Of a stretch of DNA of 64,000 nt, positions 1-8,692 are shown piece by piece. Below the pieces are notes generated by a model. The model worked only from the letters and a program-made list of their open reading frames with translations, was not told the origin of the DNA and made no database searches. Made by a program: the position numbers and the translations under genes. Source of the stretch: Comamonas sp. KCTC 72670. Lineage in GTDB: Bacteria > Myxococcota > Myxococcia > Myxococcales > Myxococcaceae. The DNA lies in contig BNCN01000004.1 in assembly GCA_014656495.1 (NCBI GenBank), positions 372,001 through 436,000 on the forward strand, written 5' to 3'. How positions within the stretch are numbered: the stretch's first letter is position 1; every line of letters starts with the position of its first letter.

Positions 1-678
1 TCCCACCAGGGGCTGGACGGCCGCGAGTTCAAGGCGACGGTGGACTCGCGCGCCACGCTGGTGCGCGTCGAGTTCTCGACCCGGGCGGGCCGACGCTGGA
101 CGGTGTTGATGCCGCCGGACGACGTGGACGACGGCGTGCAGGTGCCGCGGCCGCCATTCGGGTTCGAGGACCGCACGTTCGCGTCCCCGCTTGGCGCCAC
201 GCGCGCACGGCTCCATGTCGAGGTGCTGCGCGTGTCGTCGCTGAGCCGTCGTGAGGGTGAGGGCGTGGCGCGCCTGGTGGCGGCGGACGGTCCCCGCCTG
301 GAGCGGCTCGCGGACCTGACGGATGCCATCGCCTCCGTGCGCCTGGGCCACCCCGAGGTGACGTGGCTCCACCCCGAGGCGGACGGGCAACGACTGGCGC
401 GGGGCAGCGCGGTCCGCCTGCGCGTCTCCGGGTTCCGGTTGGGCGCTCCGCCGGAAGGCCAGGGGCGGGTGCACATCCGCCTGCAAGGGGGGGCTGGCTG
501 CGTGGGCCCCTTCGACATGGAGCAGGGCGCCCCGACGGACGGCGTGGGCGAGTTCCAGCTGCGCCTGCCGGAGGGCTGCCAGGGCGTGGGGGCGACGCTG
601 ACCGCCACCCTGGTGGGCCCGGATGGCGTCCCCCTGCGGCCCCTCGTGACGAGCAGCCGGCGCGTCGACATCCACTGA
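1..678 (+). CDS. 3' part of an unrecognised protein gene
   Basis: The reading frame is open from the first base and stops with TGA at 676-678, so the true start lies upstream of the window. The visible 225 residues are Arg/Gly/Val-rich and look like beta-sheet-rich, extracytoplasmic repeats, with two cysteines (in GAGCVGP and PEGCQGV) near the end. No catalytic motif is visible and I do not recognise a family. A GTG at 40 would be the first in-frame start inside the window, but nothing like a ribosome binding site precedes it and coding-like sequence continues before it. The next gene starts about 100 bases downstream on the same strand. Confidence 0.6.
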   Translation, partial: SHQGLDGREFKATVDSRATLVRVEFSTRAGRRWTVLMPPDDVDDGVQVPRPPFGFEDRTFASPLGATRARLHVEVLRVSSLSRREGEGVARLVAADGPRLERLADLTDAIASVRLGHPEVTWLHPEADGQRLARGSAVRLRVSGFRLGAPPEGQGRVHIRLQGGAGCVGPFDMEQGAPTDGVGEFQLRLPEGCQGVGATLTATLVGPDGVPLRPLVTSSRRVDIH

Positions 679-777
679 GCTCGAACCCCCGAGTACGTGG
701 ACACCCACCTGGGTTCTCGCGCTCTGGCTCGCTTTCCCGATTTGCCGGGTGGTAGCGTTGCAGCCCCGGGAGGCAAG

Positions 778-1653
778 GTGCAGAAGGAGACGGTCGTCAC
801 GGTCATCTCGAAGATCTCCGACCGGCCGGTCAACCTCGACGCGGCGCTGGTGGTGATCTACGGCCTGGACCTGGGGCGGAAGTTCGACCTCACGTCCGGG
901 GAAACGCTCATCGGGCGTTCCTCGAAGGCGGACATCCAGATCGATCAAGAGTCGGTCAGCCGCAACCACGCGGGCATCACCAACACGCGGGAGGGTGTGC
1001 GCATCCGCGACCTGGGCTCCACCAACGGCACGTTCATCAACGACGAGCTGGTGGAGGGCGTGCGCGAGCTGCGCAATGGCGACCTGGTGAAGATTGGCCG
1101 GACCATCTTCAAGTACATCGCCGGCGGGAACATCGAGGCGGCGTACCACGATGAAATCTACCGGCTGACCACCATGGACGGCCTGACGCAGATCTACAAC
1201 CGCCGCTACTTCGACGAGCAGCTGGACCGCGAGATTTCGCGCAGCCGCCGCTACGAGCGGATGTTGTCGCTGGTGCTGCTGGACATCGACCACTTCAAGG
1301 CGGTGAACGACAAGTACGGTCACCTCGCGGGTGACTCGGTGCTCAAGCAGCTGGCGTCCACGGTGCGCACGAAGATTCGCCGCGAGGACGTGTTCGCGCG
1401 CTACGGCGGCGAGGAGTTCGCCATCCTCCTGCCGGAGGTCTCCCTGACGGGCACGCGGCAGCTCGCGGAGAAGGTGCGCCGGCTGGTGGAGAAGCAGCGC
1501 TTCGAGTTCGACCGGCAGGCCATCCCCGTCACCGTCTCGGTGGGGCTCGCCGCGCTGGAGCCCTTCCACCGCGAATCCGGTGAGCTGGTGCGGGACGCGG
1601 ACGAGAAGCTCTTCGAGGCGAAGACGACCGGCCGCAACCGCGTGGTGGGCTGA
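778..1653 (+). CDS. FHA-GGDEF diguanylate cyclase
   Basis: A 291-residue cytoplasmic signalling protein that should make cyclic di-GMP from two GTP. Residues about 20-115 form an FHA phosphothreonine-binding domain (GRSSKAD, SRNH, GSTNGTF). Residues about 130-290 form a GGDEF domain with the active-site loop RYGGEEF. An RxxD inhibitory site (RRED) lies exactly five residues before GGEEF, so product inhibition is expected. I chose the GTG at 778 because GGGAGG at 769-774 precedes it and the FHA fold begins soon after; a longer frame from 697 adds residues unlike the family. The FHA domain suggests control by binding a phosphorylated partner, as expected in a kinase-rich myxobacterium; the partner cannot be read from the sequence. 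Confidence 0.93.
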   Translation: MQKETVVTVISKISDRPVNLDAALVVIYGLDLGRKFDLTSGETLIGRSSKADIQIDQESVSRNHAGITNTREGVRIRDLGSTNGTFINDELVEGVRELRNGDLVKIGRTIFKYIAGGNIEAAYHDEIYRLTTMDGLTQIYNRRYFDEQLDREISRSRRYERMLSLVLLDIDHFKAVNDKYGHLAGDSVLKQLASTVRTKIRREDVFARYGGEEFAILLPEVSLTGTRQLAEKVRRLVEKQRFEFDRQAIPVTVSVGLAALEPFHRESGELVRDADEKLFEAKTTGRNRVVG

Positions 1654-1656
1654 GCC

Positions 1657-1683
1657 CGCCGCCACGCGCGGGGCGTGGCGGCG
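1657..1683. terminator. Bidirectional GC-rich hairpin between convergent genes
   Basis: A perfect 11-bp inverted repeat (1657-1667 with 1673-1683) around a 5-base loop. It lies four bases after the stop of the cyclase gene and 20 bases beyond the stop of the convergent acyltransferase gene. There is no T tract, as is common in GC-rich genomes. Confidence 0.6.
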
Positions 1684-1703
1684 CCCTCGACGGGAACGCC
1701 GAA

Positions 1704-3584
1704 TCAGCCCGCGAAGACGGAGCGCCGCTCGCGCAGCAGGGACTGGAGCATGCTCTGGATGGACTCGCGCGTGCGCTCGGTGAGGCGCTGCACCTCGCCC
1801 AGGTCGTCCGCGGCCTCGGGCGGGAGGTCCTCGACGCCAATGGGCTCGCCGAAGCGGATGCTCCACTTTGCCGGCAGCGGCAGGGGGCCCAGCGGCGTGA
1901 GCGGCACGTAGGGCAGTCCCAGGAAGGACGCGGGGATGCGGCCCAGCAACGGTGACGTCTCCTCCGCGCCGACGATGGCCACCGGGACGATGGGCGCGCC
2001 GGTGCGGAGCGCGAGCTTCACGAAGCCGCCGCGGCCAAAGCGCTTGAGCCGGTACCGCTCGCCGAAGGGCTTGCTGAGCGCCTGATACCCCTCGGGGAAG
2101 ACGACCAGCGGGCGGTGCTCGTCCAGCAGGCGCAGCGCGTTCTCCGGGCACGCGCGCACCGCGCCCATGCGGTTGAAGAGCGTGCCCACCATGGGCGCGT
2201 GGAAGACCTGGTCCTCCACCAGCCAGCGCGGCTCGCGCAGGTCGGGGCGCTCGCGGGTGAGCGCCATGGACATCACCAGCCCGTCGTAGGGCAGGGCGCC
2301 CGAGTGGTTGGCCACCAGGATGGCCGCGCCCGGGGGCACGTGCACCACGCCCTGCACGGACACGCGCCAGTACTGCGAATAGAGGAACTCGAGCACCGGC
2401 TCCAGCCGCTCGACCAGGGCGGGGTCCTTGCCGTACTCGTCGAGGTTCGCGCCGCCGCCCGTGCCCAGCCCGGCGCGGAGCATGTCCTTCAGCCCGCCGA
2501 CCGCGAGCAGGGCCCGGGCCATGCTCTCACTGGCCAACGCCTGCCCCGCGATGTCCTTCGCCAACGACAGCGCCGCGACCGCGCGCTCCGCGAAGGGCCG
2601 GACGCTCTCGGGGCCGCTGCGCCCCGCGTCCGGAGGGAACGCGTCCCGCGCGCCGTCCTCCGCGTACGACGGCGGCGGCACCAGCGACAGCGGGCCACGG
2701 CGTCCTGGCGGGAACTCGTCGCGGGTGGCGTCCGGCAGCTCCACCTCCGCCTCCACCGCGGTGGTGTCCGCCTCGTCTTCGGTCACCCTCACGGTGACGG
2801 ACGTCTCCTCCGACCACCGCGCCTCGCCCGCCGCGCCGTCGTGAGGCCGCGCTTCGTCGGCCGCGGCACGCGCGGAGCGGTCCGCCACCTTCGCGGCGAC
2901 CGACGCGGCGAGCTCCCGCTCCAGCTCCGGAGACATCGCCTCGGGGTCCTGCTCCAGCAACTCCGCCACCGCCTGCTCGGCCTGTTCGGTCGCCACCTCC
3001 ATGGCCATCAACCGCTCGAGCTCCGCGTCGGCGTCGCCGCGGGTGCCCAGCGTCTGGTCCACGGCGGCCGTGGCCGAGGCTTCCGCGGCCTCGGAGGCCA
3101 GCGCCTCCGCCAGCGCGTGGTCCACGTCACGCTGTGCGCCGGTCAGGGGGCCCGCGTCATTCACGGGGCCGGGCTCGGCGTCGGCCAGGGAGGGCTCGGA
3201 GGCCGCGGGCTCGCGCAGGGGCAGGACGGCGTCTTCCAAGCCGTGCGACGCCGGACCGCGCGTCTGGGGGCGGAGAGGCGCCGCCGCCTGGGCCGCTGCG
3301 CCGTGCTTCCCGGACGTGGCGGCCGCCTTGCCACCCCGCGCCTTCGCGGCGGGCTTCTTCTCGGGCTTGCGCGACTTGGCGGAGGCGGCCTTGCCCGCCG
3401 ACTTGGCGGAGGCCGTGGCCTTGTGCGCGGCGGACTTGGCGCCGTTGCCGGATGGGCCCTTCACCGGCTTCTTCGCCGGAGCCTCCGGGGCCGCCTTCGC
3501 TTCACCGTCCGGTGTGGCGGACTCCGCGTGGCGCGACGCGGCGCCGCGCTGGAAGGGATCGTTCCCAAGGACACCCTTGGCCAT
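1704..3584 (-). CDS. Lysophospholipid acyltransferase family protein with long charged N-terminal tail
   Basis: A 626-residue protein whose C-terminal third (about 375-610) is an acyltransferase of the LPLAT/PlsC superfamily, MGAT-like type. It has the NHSGALPYDG motif with the catalytic His, then VVFPEGYQ and a GAPIVPVAIVG strand. It probably transfers an acyl group to a lipid at the inner face of the membrane; the acceptor is unknown. The first roughly 330 residues are low complexity. About 25-110 are Lys/Ala/Pro-rich (AKKPVKG, SRKPEKKPAAKA), like histone H1 tails. About 130-330 are strongly acidic. The start at 3584 follows GAGGAG on the minus strand; an upstream ATG at 3680 would lie inside the neighbour. 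Two bases separate it from the stop of the upstream SDR gene, so the two are probably co-translated. Confidence 0.88.
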   Translation of the reverse strand: MAKGVLGNDPFQRGAASRHAESATPDGEAKAAPEAPAKKPVKGPSGNGAKSAAHKATASAKSAGKAASAKSRKPEKKPAAKARGGKAAATSGKHGAAAQAAAPLRPQTRGPASHGLEDAVLPLREPAASEPSLADAEPGPVNDAGPLTGAQRDVDHALAEALASEAAEASATAAVDQTLGTRGDADAELERLMAMEVATEQAEQAVAELLEQDPEAMSPELERELAASVAAKVADRSARAAADEARPHDGAAGEARWSEETSVTVRVTEDEADTTAVEAEVELPDATRDEFPPGRRGPLSLVPPPSYAEDGARDAFPPDAGRSGPESVRPFAERAVAALSLAKDIAGQALASESMARALLAVGGLKDMLRAGLGTGGGANLDEYGKDPALVERLEPVLEFLYSQYWRVSVQGVVHVPPGAAILVANHSGALPYDGLVMSMALTRERPDLREPRWLVEDQVFHAPMVGTLFNRMGAVRACPENALRLLDEHRPLVVFPEGYQALSKPFGERYRLKRFGRGGFVKLALRTGAPIVPVAIVGAEETSPLLGRIPASFLGLPYVPLTPLGPLPLPAKWSIRFGEPIGVEDLPPEAADDLGEVQRLTERTRESIQSMLQSLLRERRSVFAG

Positions 3585-3586
3585 GA

Positions 3587-4555
3587 CTAGCTCCTCTTCA
3601 GCGCCGCAGCGGCGTCCCTGACATGGTGGAGGGGAATGAAGCCGAGCGCGGATTCGGCGCGTTCGCCGTCCGCGACCCATGAGTAATGGATGTAGTCGAG
3701 CAGGGCCACGGGCAACGTGCCCGCCCCCACGGCGTCCAATGTGTGCAGCGCGGCCCGGAACAGCGGGCCGGGCAGGGGGAGCGGCCGGGCGCCCGCCTGG
3801 TGGATGAGGCCGGACAGCGGCATGACGCCCCGGCCCACCACGTTGATCTCCCCGGACGTCTCCGCGCGCAGGGCCAGGTGCAGGGCCCGCGCGGCGTCGT
3901 CTTCGTGGAGGCCCTGCCAGAGCGGGTCGTAGCCCATCAGCGTGGGCACCACGGGGTTCCTCAAGAGGCGCGTGGCCGGGTTGTCCACCGAGGGCCCGAG
4001 CACCGGCGCGAAGCGCAGCACCAGCACGCGCATGTCCGGGTGCCGCTCGCGGAAGGCGCGGACCTGGCCCTCCACCTCGACCTTGTCGGTGACGAAGCGG
4101 CTATGCGGGCAACCCTGCAGGGGCGAGTCCTCGCGCAGCATTGCGGGGTTGTTCCCACGCGCGCCGTAGACGGCCGTCAAGGAGGGCACCACCAGCCGGG
4201 GCAGCCGCGAGCGGCCCGCGGCGGTCAGCACGTTCATGGTGCCGATGACCTCCAGCTCGTGCGCCAGGGAGCCGTTGCGGATGGGGCCGAACAGGAACGC
4301 CAGGTGGTAGAGCGCGTGCACGGGGCGCTCGGTGAGCGCGTCGGTGAGCTCGCTCTCCGCGTCGTAGCGGGTGAGGTCCACGCGGTGGAACTCCACCTTG
4401 GCGGACGCGCCCTGGGGCCGGGCGACGTCGAGCACGAGGATGCTCTCCACCTCCGGATCCTGCTCCAGCCGCGACAGCAGGAGCCGTCCGTAGTCACCGC
4501 TGGCGCCGGTCACCGCGACGCGCAGCCGCCCCTTGCCTGGTCGAGACACGTCCAT
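3587..4555 (-). CDS. NAD(P)-dependent epimerase/dehydratase (extended SDR) with atypical active site
   Basis: A 322-residue Rossmann protein. TGASGDYG near residue 17 is the extended-SDR nucleotide-binding motif, and PSLTAVYGARG carries the catalytic-region Ser/Thr. Where the family has Tyr-x-x-x-Lys, this protein reads RFVTDKVEVE, so the general-base Tyr is Phe while the Lys remains. Some SDR-fold proteins with such changes bind cofactor without classical chemistry; whether that is so here is open. Substrate cannot be read from sequence. The gene is followed after two bases by the acyltransferase, which argues for a joint role in a lipid or envelope step. It is divergent from mutL across about 100 bases. 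Confidence 0.9.
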   Translation of the reverse strand: MDVSRPGKGRLRVAVTGASGDYGRLLLSRLEQDPEVESILVLDVARPQGASAKVEFHRVDLTRYDAESELTDALTERPVHALYHLAFLFGPIRNGSLAHELEVIGTMNVLTAAGRSRLPRLVVPSLTAVYGARGNNPAMLREDSPLQGCPHSRFVTDKVEVEGQVRAFRERHPDMRVLVLRFAPVLGPSVDNPATRLLRNPVVPTLMGYDPLWQGLHEDDAARALHLALRAETSGEINVVGRGVMPLSGLIHQAGARPLPLPGPLFRAALHTLDAVGAGTLPVALLDYIHYSWVADGERAESALGFIPLHHVRDAAAALKRS

Positions 4556-4657
4556 ACGCGGTGACGTGTGTTAGCCCAGCCGCCTGGGATTGTCAGCCGC
4601 CACTCATGTTGTGTTGCTGGACAACGTCGCCTGGGTGGCGGAGGGTGTCCGGCCGCC

Positions 4658-6514
4658 ATGTCCCGGATTGCCCGTCTCAGCGATGTCCTGATCAACAAGA
4701 TCGCCGCCGGCGAGGTCGTGGAGCGCCCCGCCTCCGTGGTGAAGGAGCTGGTGGAGAACTCCATCGACGCCGGCTCCAGCACCATCCGCGTCGAGCTGGA
4801 GGGCGGGGGCGTGGACCGCATCATCGTGTCCGACGACGGGCACGGCATGGGCCGCGTGGACGCGGTGGCCTGCCTGGAGCGCCACGCCACCAGCAAGCTG
4901 CGCGAGCTGGACGACCTGTTCCACATCGACTCCATGGGGTTCCGGGGCGAGGCCATCCCCGCCATCGCATCCGTTTCCCGGTTCACACTTCACACCGCCG
5001 CCACGGACTCGGAGGTGGGGACGCGGGTGTCGGTGGAGGGCGGTGGGCCGCCCGAGGTGGAGGACGCGCCGCCCCGCACCGGCACCGTCATCAGCGTGGA
5101 GGACCTCTTCTTCAACGTCCCCGCGCGCCGCAAGTTCCTGCGCCGGGGCGACACCGAGCTGAAGCACGCGGAGGAGGCGGTGGTGCGCCTGGCGCTGGCG
5201 TATCCAGAGGTGGGCTTCTTCGCCTCGCACGAGGGCGGCACGCTCTTCTCCAGCGCGGCGTGCCCGGATGACCCGCGCGAGCGCATCGCCGCGGCGCTGG
5301 GCTCGACGGCCCACCCGCACCTGTTCCCCGTGGAGGAGCGCCGGCTGGGCGTGGCCGTCACCGGGTACGCCGCCTCGCCCGAGTTCACCTTCAACAACGC
5401 GCGCGGCCTCTACACCTTCGTCAACCGCCGCTACATCCGGGACCGGGGCCTGATTGGCACCATCCAGCGCGCGTACCAGGACTTCCTCGCCGCGGGCCGC
5501 CAGCCGGTGGTGGTGCTGCACATCGACGTGGACCCGCGCGCGGTGGACGTCAACGTGCACCCCCAGAAGCAGGAGGTCCGCTTCGCGGACGCCCGCGGCG
5601 TACAGGAGGCCGTGACGGCCGCGCTCAGCCGCATGCTCCGCGCCGCGCCGTGGCTGGGGTCGGGCGTGGAGGGCGCCACCCCGCAGGCGGGGCAGCCCAT
5701 GGACGCGGCCCACTACGCCCACGCCGTGGAGCGCTTCCTCACCCGGGCCCAGGAGGCCGCCTGGGGCGCGCCGCTGCCCACCGCCATGGACGCGCCGGGG
5801 CCGGGCGTGCCCGGGATGGCGCCGCCCATGGGGCAGGGCGCCCGGCCCGGAGCGCTGCCCTTCGCCGCCGCGCTGGGACAGGCGCCCGCATTCGGTCAGG
5901 CCCAGCCGCAGCTCAACGAGGCGCCGCCGCCGGGGTACTTCGGCGCGCTGCGGCCCCTGGGCATGCTGGGCGGCCGCTTCCACGTCTGCGAGGGCCCGGG
6001 CGGCACGCTGGTGGTGATGGATCCCCACGCGGCGCTGGAGCGCGCGCGGCTGACGGGCTACCTGCGCGCGCTGGAGTCCAGCAAGACGCCCCCGGCGCCC
6101 ACGCTCTTCGGCACCACGCTGGAGCTGCCCGTCGCCGCGGCGAAGTCCCTGGTGGAGGGCCGCGAGGCGCTGGCCCGGCTGGGCTTCGACGTGGAGCCCT
6201 TCGGTGGCACCACCGTGGCGCTGAAGACGGTGCCGCCGGGGCTCGAGGGCGCGGACGCGCGCGCGCTGTTGGAGGCGCTGGCGCGGGCCCTGCCTCCCAA
6301 GGGCGCGCAGCTCGACGCCGTCACGCTGGCGGAGGCCATGCGGGTGATGGCGTGTCACGCCGCGCGGCAGGCGGGCGCCGTGCCGCTCACCGACGCGCAG
6401 TTCCGGGCGCTGCTCGGGGAGCTGGACCGCGCGGACTTCCATCCCACGTGCAGCCACGGCACGGTGGTGGTGCTGGAGATGCCGCTCCTGGAGCTGGAGC
6501 GCCGCGCCCGCTGA
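4658..6514 (+). CDS. mutL: DNA mismatch repair protein MutL
   Basis: A 618-residue GHKL ATPase that links MutS mismatch recognition to strand removal. The N-terminal ATPase motifs are intact: NKIAAGEVVERP, ELVENSIDAG, DDGHGM and GFRGEA. A Pro/Gly/Ala-rich linker covers about residues 345-420. The C-terminal dimerisation domain carries an endonuclease-like DPHAALER in place of DQHAxxE, without the second downstream Glu. CSHGTVVV stands where active MutL endonucleases have CPHGRP. The start at 4658 is chosen because the conserved N terminus (SRIARLSDVLINKIAAGE) begins there and a GGAGG-like site lies about 15 bases upstream. Confidence 0.97.
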   Translation: MSRIARLSDVLINKIAAGEVVERPASVVKELVENSIDAGSSTIRVELEGGGVDRIIVSDDGHGMGRVDAVACLERHATSKLRELDDLFHIDSMGFRGEAIPAIASVSRFTLHTAATDSEVGTRVSVEGGGPPEVEDAPPRTGTVISVEDLFFNVPARRKFLRRGDTELKHAEEAVVRLALAYPEVGFFASHEGGTLFSSAACPDDPRERIAAALGSTAHPHLFPVEERRLGVAVTGYAASPEFTFNNARGLYTFVNRRYIRDRGLIGTIQRAYQDFLAAGRQPVVVLHIDVDPRAVDVNVHPQKQEVRFADARGVQEAVTAALSRMLRAAPWLGSGVEGATPQAGQPMDAAHYAHAVERFLTRAQEAAWGAPLPTAMDAPGPGVPGMAPPMGQGARPGALPFAAALGQAPAFGQAQPQLNEAPPPGYFGALRPLGMLGGRFHVCEGPGGTLVVMDPHAALERARLTGYLRALESSKTPPAPTLFGTTLELPVAAAKSLVEGREALARLGFDVEPFGGTTVALKTVPPGLEGADARALLEALARALPPKGAQLDAVTLAEAMRVMACHAARQAGAVPLTDAQFRALLGELDRADFHPTCSHGTVVVLEMPLLELERRAR

Positions 6515-6526
6515 GCGCCCCGAAAA

Positions 6527-6554
6527 TTGACGGAGCAGGCCCCCCTGTTACGGT
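6527..6554 (+). promoter_or_regulatory. Possible sigma70-type promoter for the small gene at 6610
   Basis: TTGACG at 6527-6532, a 16-base spacer and TACGGT at 6549-6554. The -35 box matches well and the -10 weakly. It lies between the mutL stop and the small downstream gene. Confidence 0.35.
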
Positions 6555-6609
6555 GCGCCACACGCCTGTAGCACCCAGGCCAACCTCCGCAGCGCACAGG
6601 AGCGGGCAC

Positions 6610-6765
6610 ATGCACGGTGTGATCACCCTGCGGGACGTGGTGGCGAACCTGGGCGTCGTGCTGCGCGAGTTCGGCGCGGTGTGTGTGGTCCGCTGTCTCG
6701 TGGCGTCGCTGCGCCGCCAGCGAACCACCTTCCTGGAAATCGCGCTGTGTCCCAAGCGCCCCTGA
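6610..6765 (+). CDS. Small 51-residue protein, unknown function
   Basis: A short reading frame with a strong ribosome binding site, AGGAG at 6598-6602, seven bases before ATG. The product starts MHGVITLRDVVANLG, has a moderately hydrophobic middle with two cysteines, a basic patch (SLRRQR) and a basic tail (CPKRP). No family is recognised. It lies between mutL and an outer-membrane protein gene, which begins 16 bases after its stop. The spacing, strong Shine-Dalgarno and possible own promoter support a real gene; the small size keeps confidence moderate. Confidence 0.55.
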   Translation: MHGVITLRDVVANLGVVLREFGAVCVVRCLVASLRRQRTTFLEIALCPKRP

Positions 6766-6781
6766 CGCCAAGCCCTCCTTG

Positions 6782-7507
6782 ATGCTCCGTCGCCTTCTTC
6801 CGCTCGCACTGCTGCTTTCCGCCCCCGCCGCCGCGCGGGACTATTCGCCCTTCGACGACGACGCGGTCTCCACCTCGCTGGACGGCGTGGGGCGCATCAC
6901 CATCCAGGGTGGCTGGCGCATCACCCCGAACAAGACGCTCTACGACGGGTGGTACTCGCGGCAGGCGAACCAGGGGCTGCCGCGCGCTCGCGAGGTGTCC
7001 GGCGCGCCCACCGTCACGGCGTCGTTCGCCTACGCCATCTCCGACCTGCTGGAGGTGGGCATCGACCTGTTCGGCTCGCAGAGCCGCCTCTTCCTCAACG
7101 AGCCTGGGACGGACGGTGGGCCTCCGCAGGCACGGCGGGTGGACACGCTGGGCTACGGCGCGCTCGTGGGCCTGCGCCTCCAGACGGTGGTTCCGCAGCT
7201 GGGCCCCCAGGGGCTCGTGCTCTTCGGGGGCCTGCTCACCGGGCCCACGCTGATTTCATCCGAGCGTCAGGGCGAGGCGCTGCAGGAGCTCACCACCCAG
7301 GCCTGGATGGCCAACGCGGGGGCCACCCTGCGGCTGACGCCCCGCTGGGGCATCACTGCGGACTACCGGCTCGCGTTCCTCCGCGGCCCCGTGGGCCCCG
7401 CGACGGCCCGCGTGGGCTCGTTCAGCATGGGCGGCAGCTGGCTCTCCCTGGGCATCACGTACAGCTTTCCAGCCGAGCCATCCCGCCCGCTTCCTGGCAG
7501 TCTGTAG
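6782..7507 (+). CDS. Predicted outer-membrane beta-barrel protein
   Basis: A 241-residue exported protein. Residues 1-19 are a Sec signal peptide (RRLLPLALLLSAPAAA). The rest alternates short aromatic and glycine-rich beta strands, for example ISDLLEVGIDLFGS, YGALVGLRLQ, LVLFGGLLTG, WGITADYRLAFL, and a final amphipathic strand WLSLGITYSF, as in small beta-barrel proteins. There is no lipobox. The function is unknown. The ATG at 6782 is used because the signal peptide starts there; the ribosome binding site is weak, so it may be translated together with the small gene just upstream. Confidence 0.85.
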   Translation: MLRRLLPLALLLSAPAAARDYSPFDDDAVSTSLDGVGRITIQGGWRITPNKTLYDGWYSRQANQGLPRAREVSGAPTVTASFAYAISDLLEVGIDLFGSQSRLFLNEPGTDGGPPQARRVDTLGYGALVGLRLQTVVPQLGPQGLVLFGGLLTGPTLISSERQGEALQELTTQAWMANAGATLRLTPRWGITADYRLAFLRGPVGPATARVGSFSMGGSWLSLGITYSFPAEPSRPLPGSL

Positions 7508-7661
7508 GGGAGGCGAGCGAGCCGGACGCGGCTTGCCCACTCCTGGAAATGCATGGCCTAAGCAGTGCTGTTCCGCTGCGGAAATTATCGCCGCATGACC
7601 GGGAGAACTCCTTACGATGCGTGAATCGGCCGAGATCATTTCCGGGCCTAGGAAGATGTCC

Positions 7662-8600
7662 ATGCCAGACCAGCCGAAGACGGATGTGGAAAAGGAACTC
7701 ACGGACCTGCGCCGTGAAATCGTCGAGGCACGCAACCTCGTCATCAAGAGCGACAACCTGCTCAAGAACCTCCACGCGGAGGTGAAGGCGGTTGGCAAGC
7801 GCCACGAAGATTTCCAGAAGCGCCAGTGGCTCTCGTCCGCCGTGGCGTACGTGCTGTTCGCCGTCATCTCCGTGGGCGCCGCGTTGATGATCACGAGCGC
7901 GCGCAGCTCCAGCGCCACCAACGAGAAGGAGCGCCTGGAGAAGACGGTCGCCGACCTGTCGGGCCAGCTGGAGAAGCAGCGCGCGGACACCGCGGCGCAC
8001 CAGTCCGTCCAGCAGGAGGCGAACAAGGTCTACAAGATGATGACCAGCCTCCCCGGTGACGAGCGCCTCAAGGGCATCGACGCGCTGGTGAAGCTGGACA
8101 CCACGCGCCTGAGCACCCTGGAGCGCCAGGCCCTCAATGACCGCGCCGCCGTGCTGCGCCGCGAGACGGGCGACGCCGCGTTCGAGCAGGGGAAGATCGC
8201 CTTCCGCAAGAACGAGATGGACAGCGTCATCTCCAACATGGAGCGGTTCCTGGCCATGAACCCGCCGCAGGACCAGGCGCTGGACGCGTCCTTCTTCCTG
8301 GGCACGGCGTACAACAACACCCGCAACCACGAGAAGGCGGTGCCCCTGCTGGCCCGCTTCGTGGATGGCGACCGCAAGTCCAAGACGCGCGACTACGCCA
8401 TGCTGCTGCTGGCGCACTCCTACCAGGAGGTGGGTCAGTACGATAAGGCGCTGGAGATCGCGCGGGACGCGGCCGGCAGCTACCTGAACAGCCAGTACCA
8501 GTCGCAGTTCCGGGGCCGCATCGCCACGGTGAAGCGGCTGATGAACCCGGAGTCCGGCGCCGCGGCCCCGGCGCAGGCCACCAGCCAGCCCGGCCAGTAG
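7662..8600 (+). CDS. Membrane-anchored coiled-coil/TPR protein, unknown function
   Basis: A protein of about 312 residues. The cytoplasmic N terminus is charged and coiled-coil (VEKELTDLRREIVEARN). One membrane helix follows (AVAYVLFAVISVGAALMI), then a second coiled coil (NEKERLEKTVADLSGQLE) and C-terminal TPR-like repeats from about residue 170 (FFLGTAYNNTRNHEKAVPLL, LAHSYQEVGQYDKALEIA). The layout resembles periplasmic TPR scaffold proteins. I prefer ATG 7662, six bases after GGAAG; ATG 7617 (327 residues) and 7656 are in frame but lack a good site. The tail is Ala/Pro/Gln-rich. The next gene also encodes a one-helix membrane protein. Confidence 0.85.
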   Translation: MPDQPKTDVEKELTDLRREIVEARNLVIKSDNLLKNLHAEVKAVGKRHEDFQKRQWLSSAVAYVLFAVISVGAALMITSARSSSATNEKERLEKTVADLSGQLEKQRADTAAHQSVQQEANKVYKMMTSLPGDERLKGIDALVKLDTTRLSTLERQALNDRAAVLRRETGDAAFEQGKIAFRKNEMDSVISNMERFLAMNPPQDQALDASFFLGTAYNNTRNHEKAVPLLARFVDGDRKSKTRDYAMLLLAHSYQEVGQYDKALEIARDAAGSYLNSQYQSQFRGRIATVKRLMNPESGAAAPAQATSQPGQ

Positions 8601-8692
8601 GCCGCCAGGGCCCCCCGGGGCCCGCCGCCACCCAACGGTGGCCACACGGAAGCGTTGCCACACGGGGTCCACGGTCGTAAGACCTGGGCCCC

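Noticed and set aside
4604-6457. Minus-strand frame of over 600 codons opposite mutL
   Set aside because: Composition is typical of an antisense shadow, and mutL motifs on the plus strand are unmistakable.
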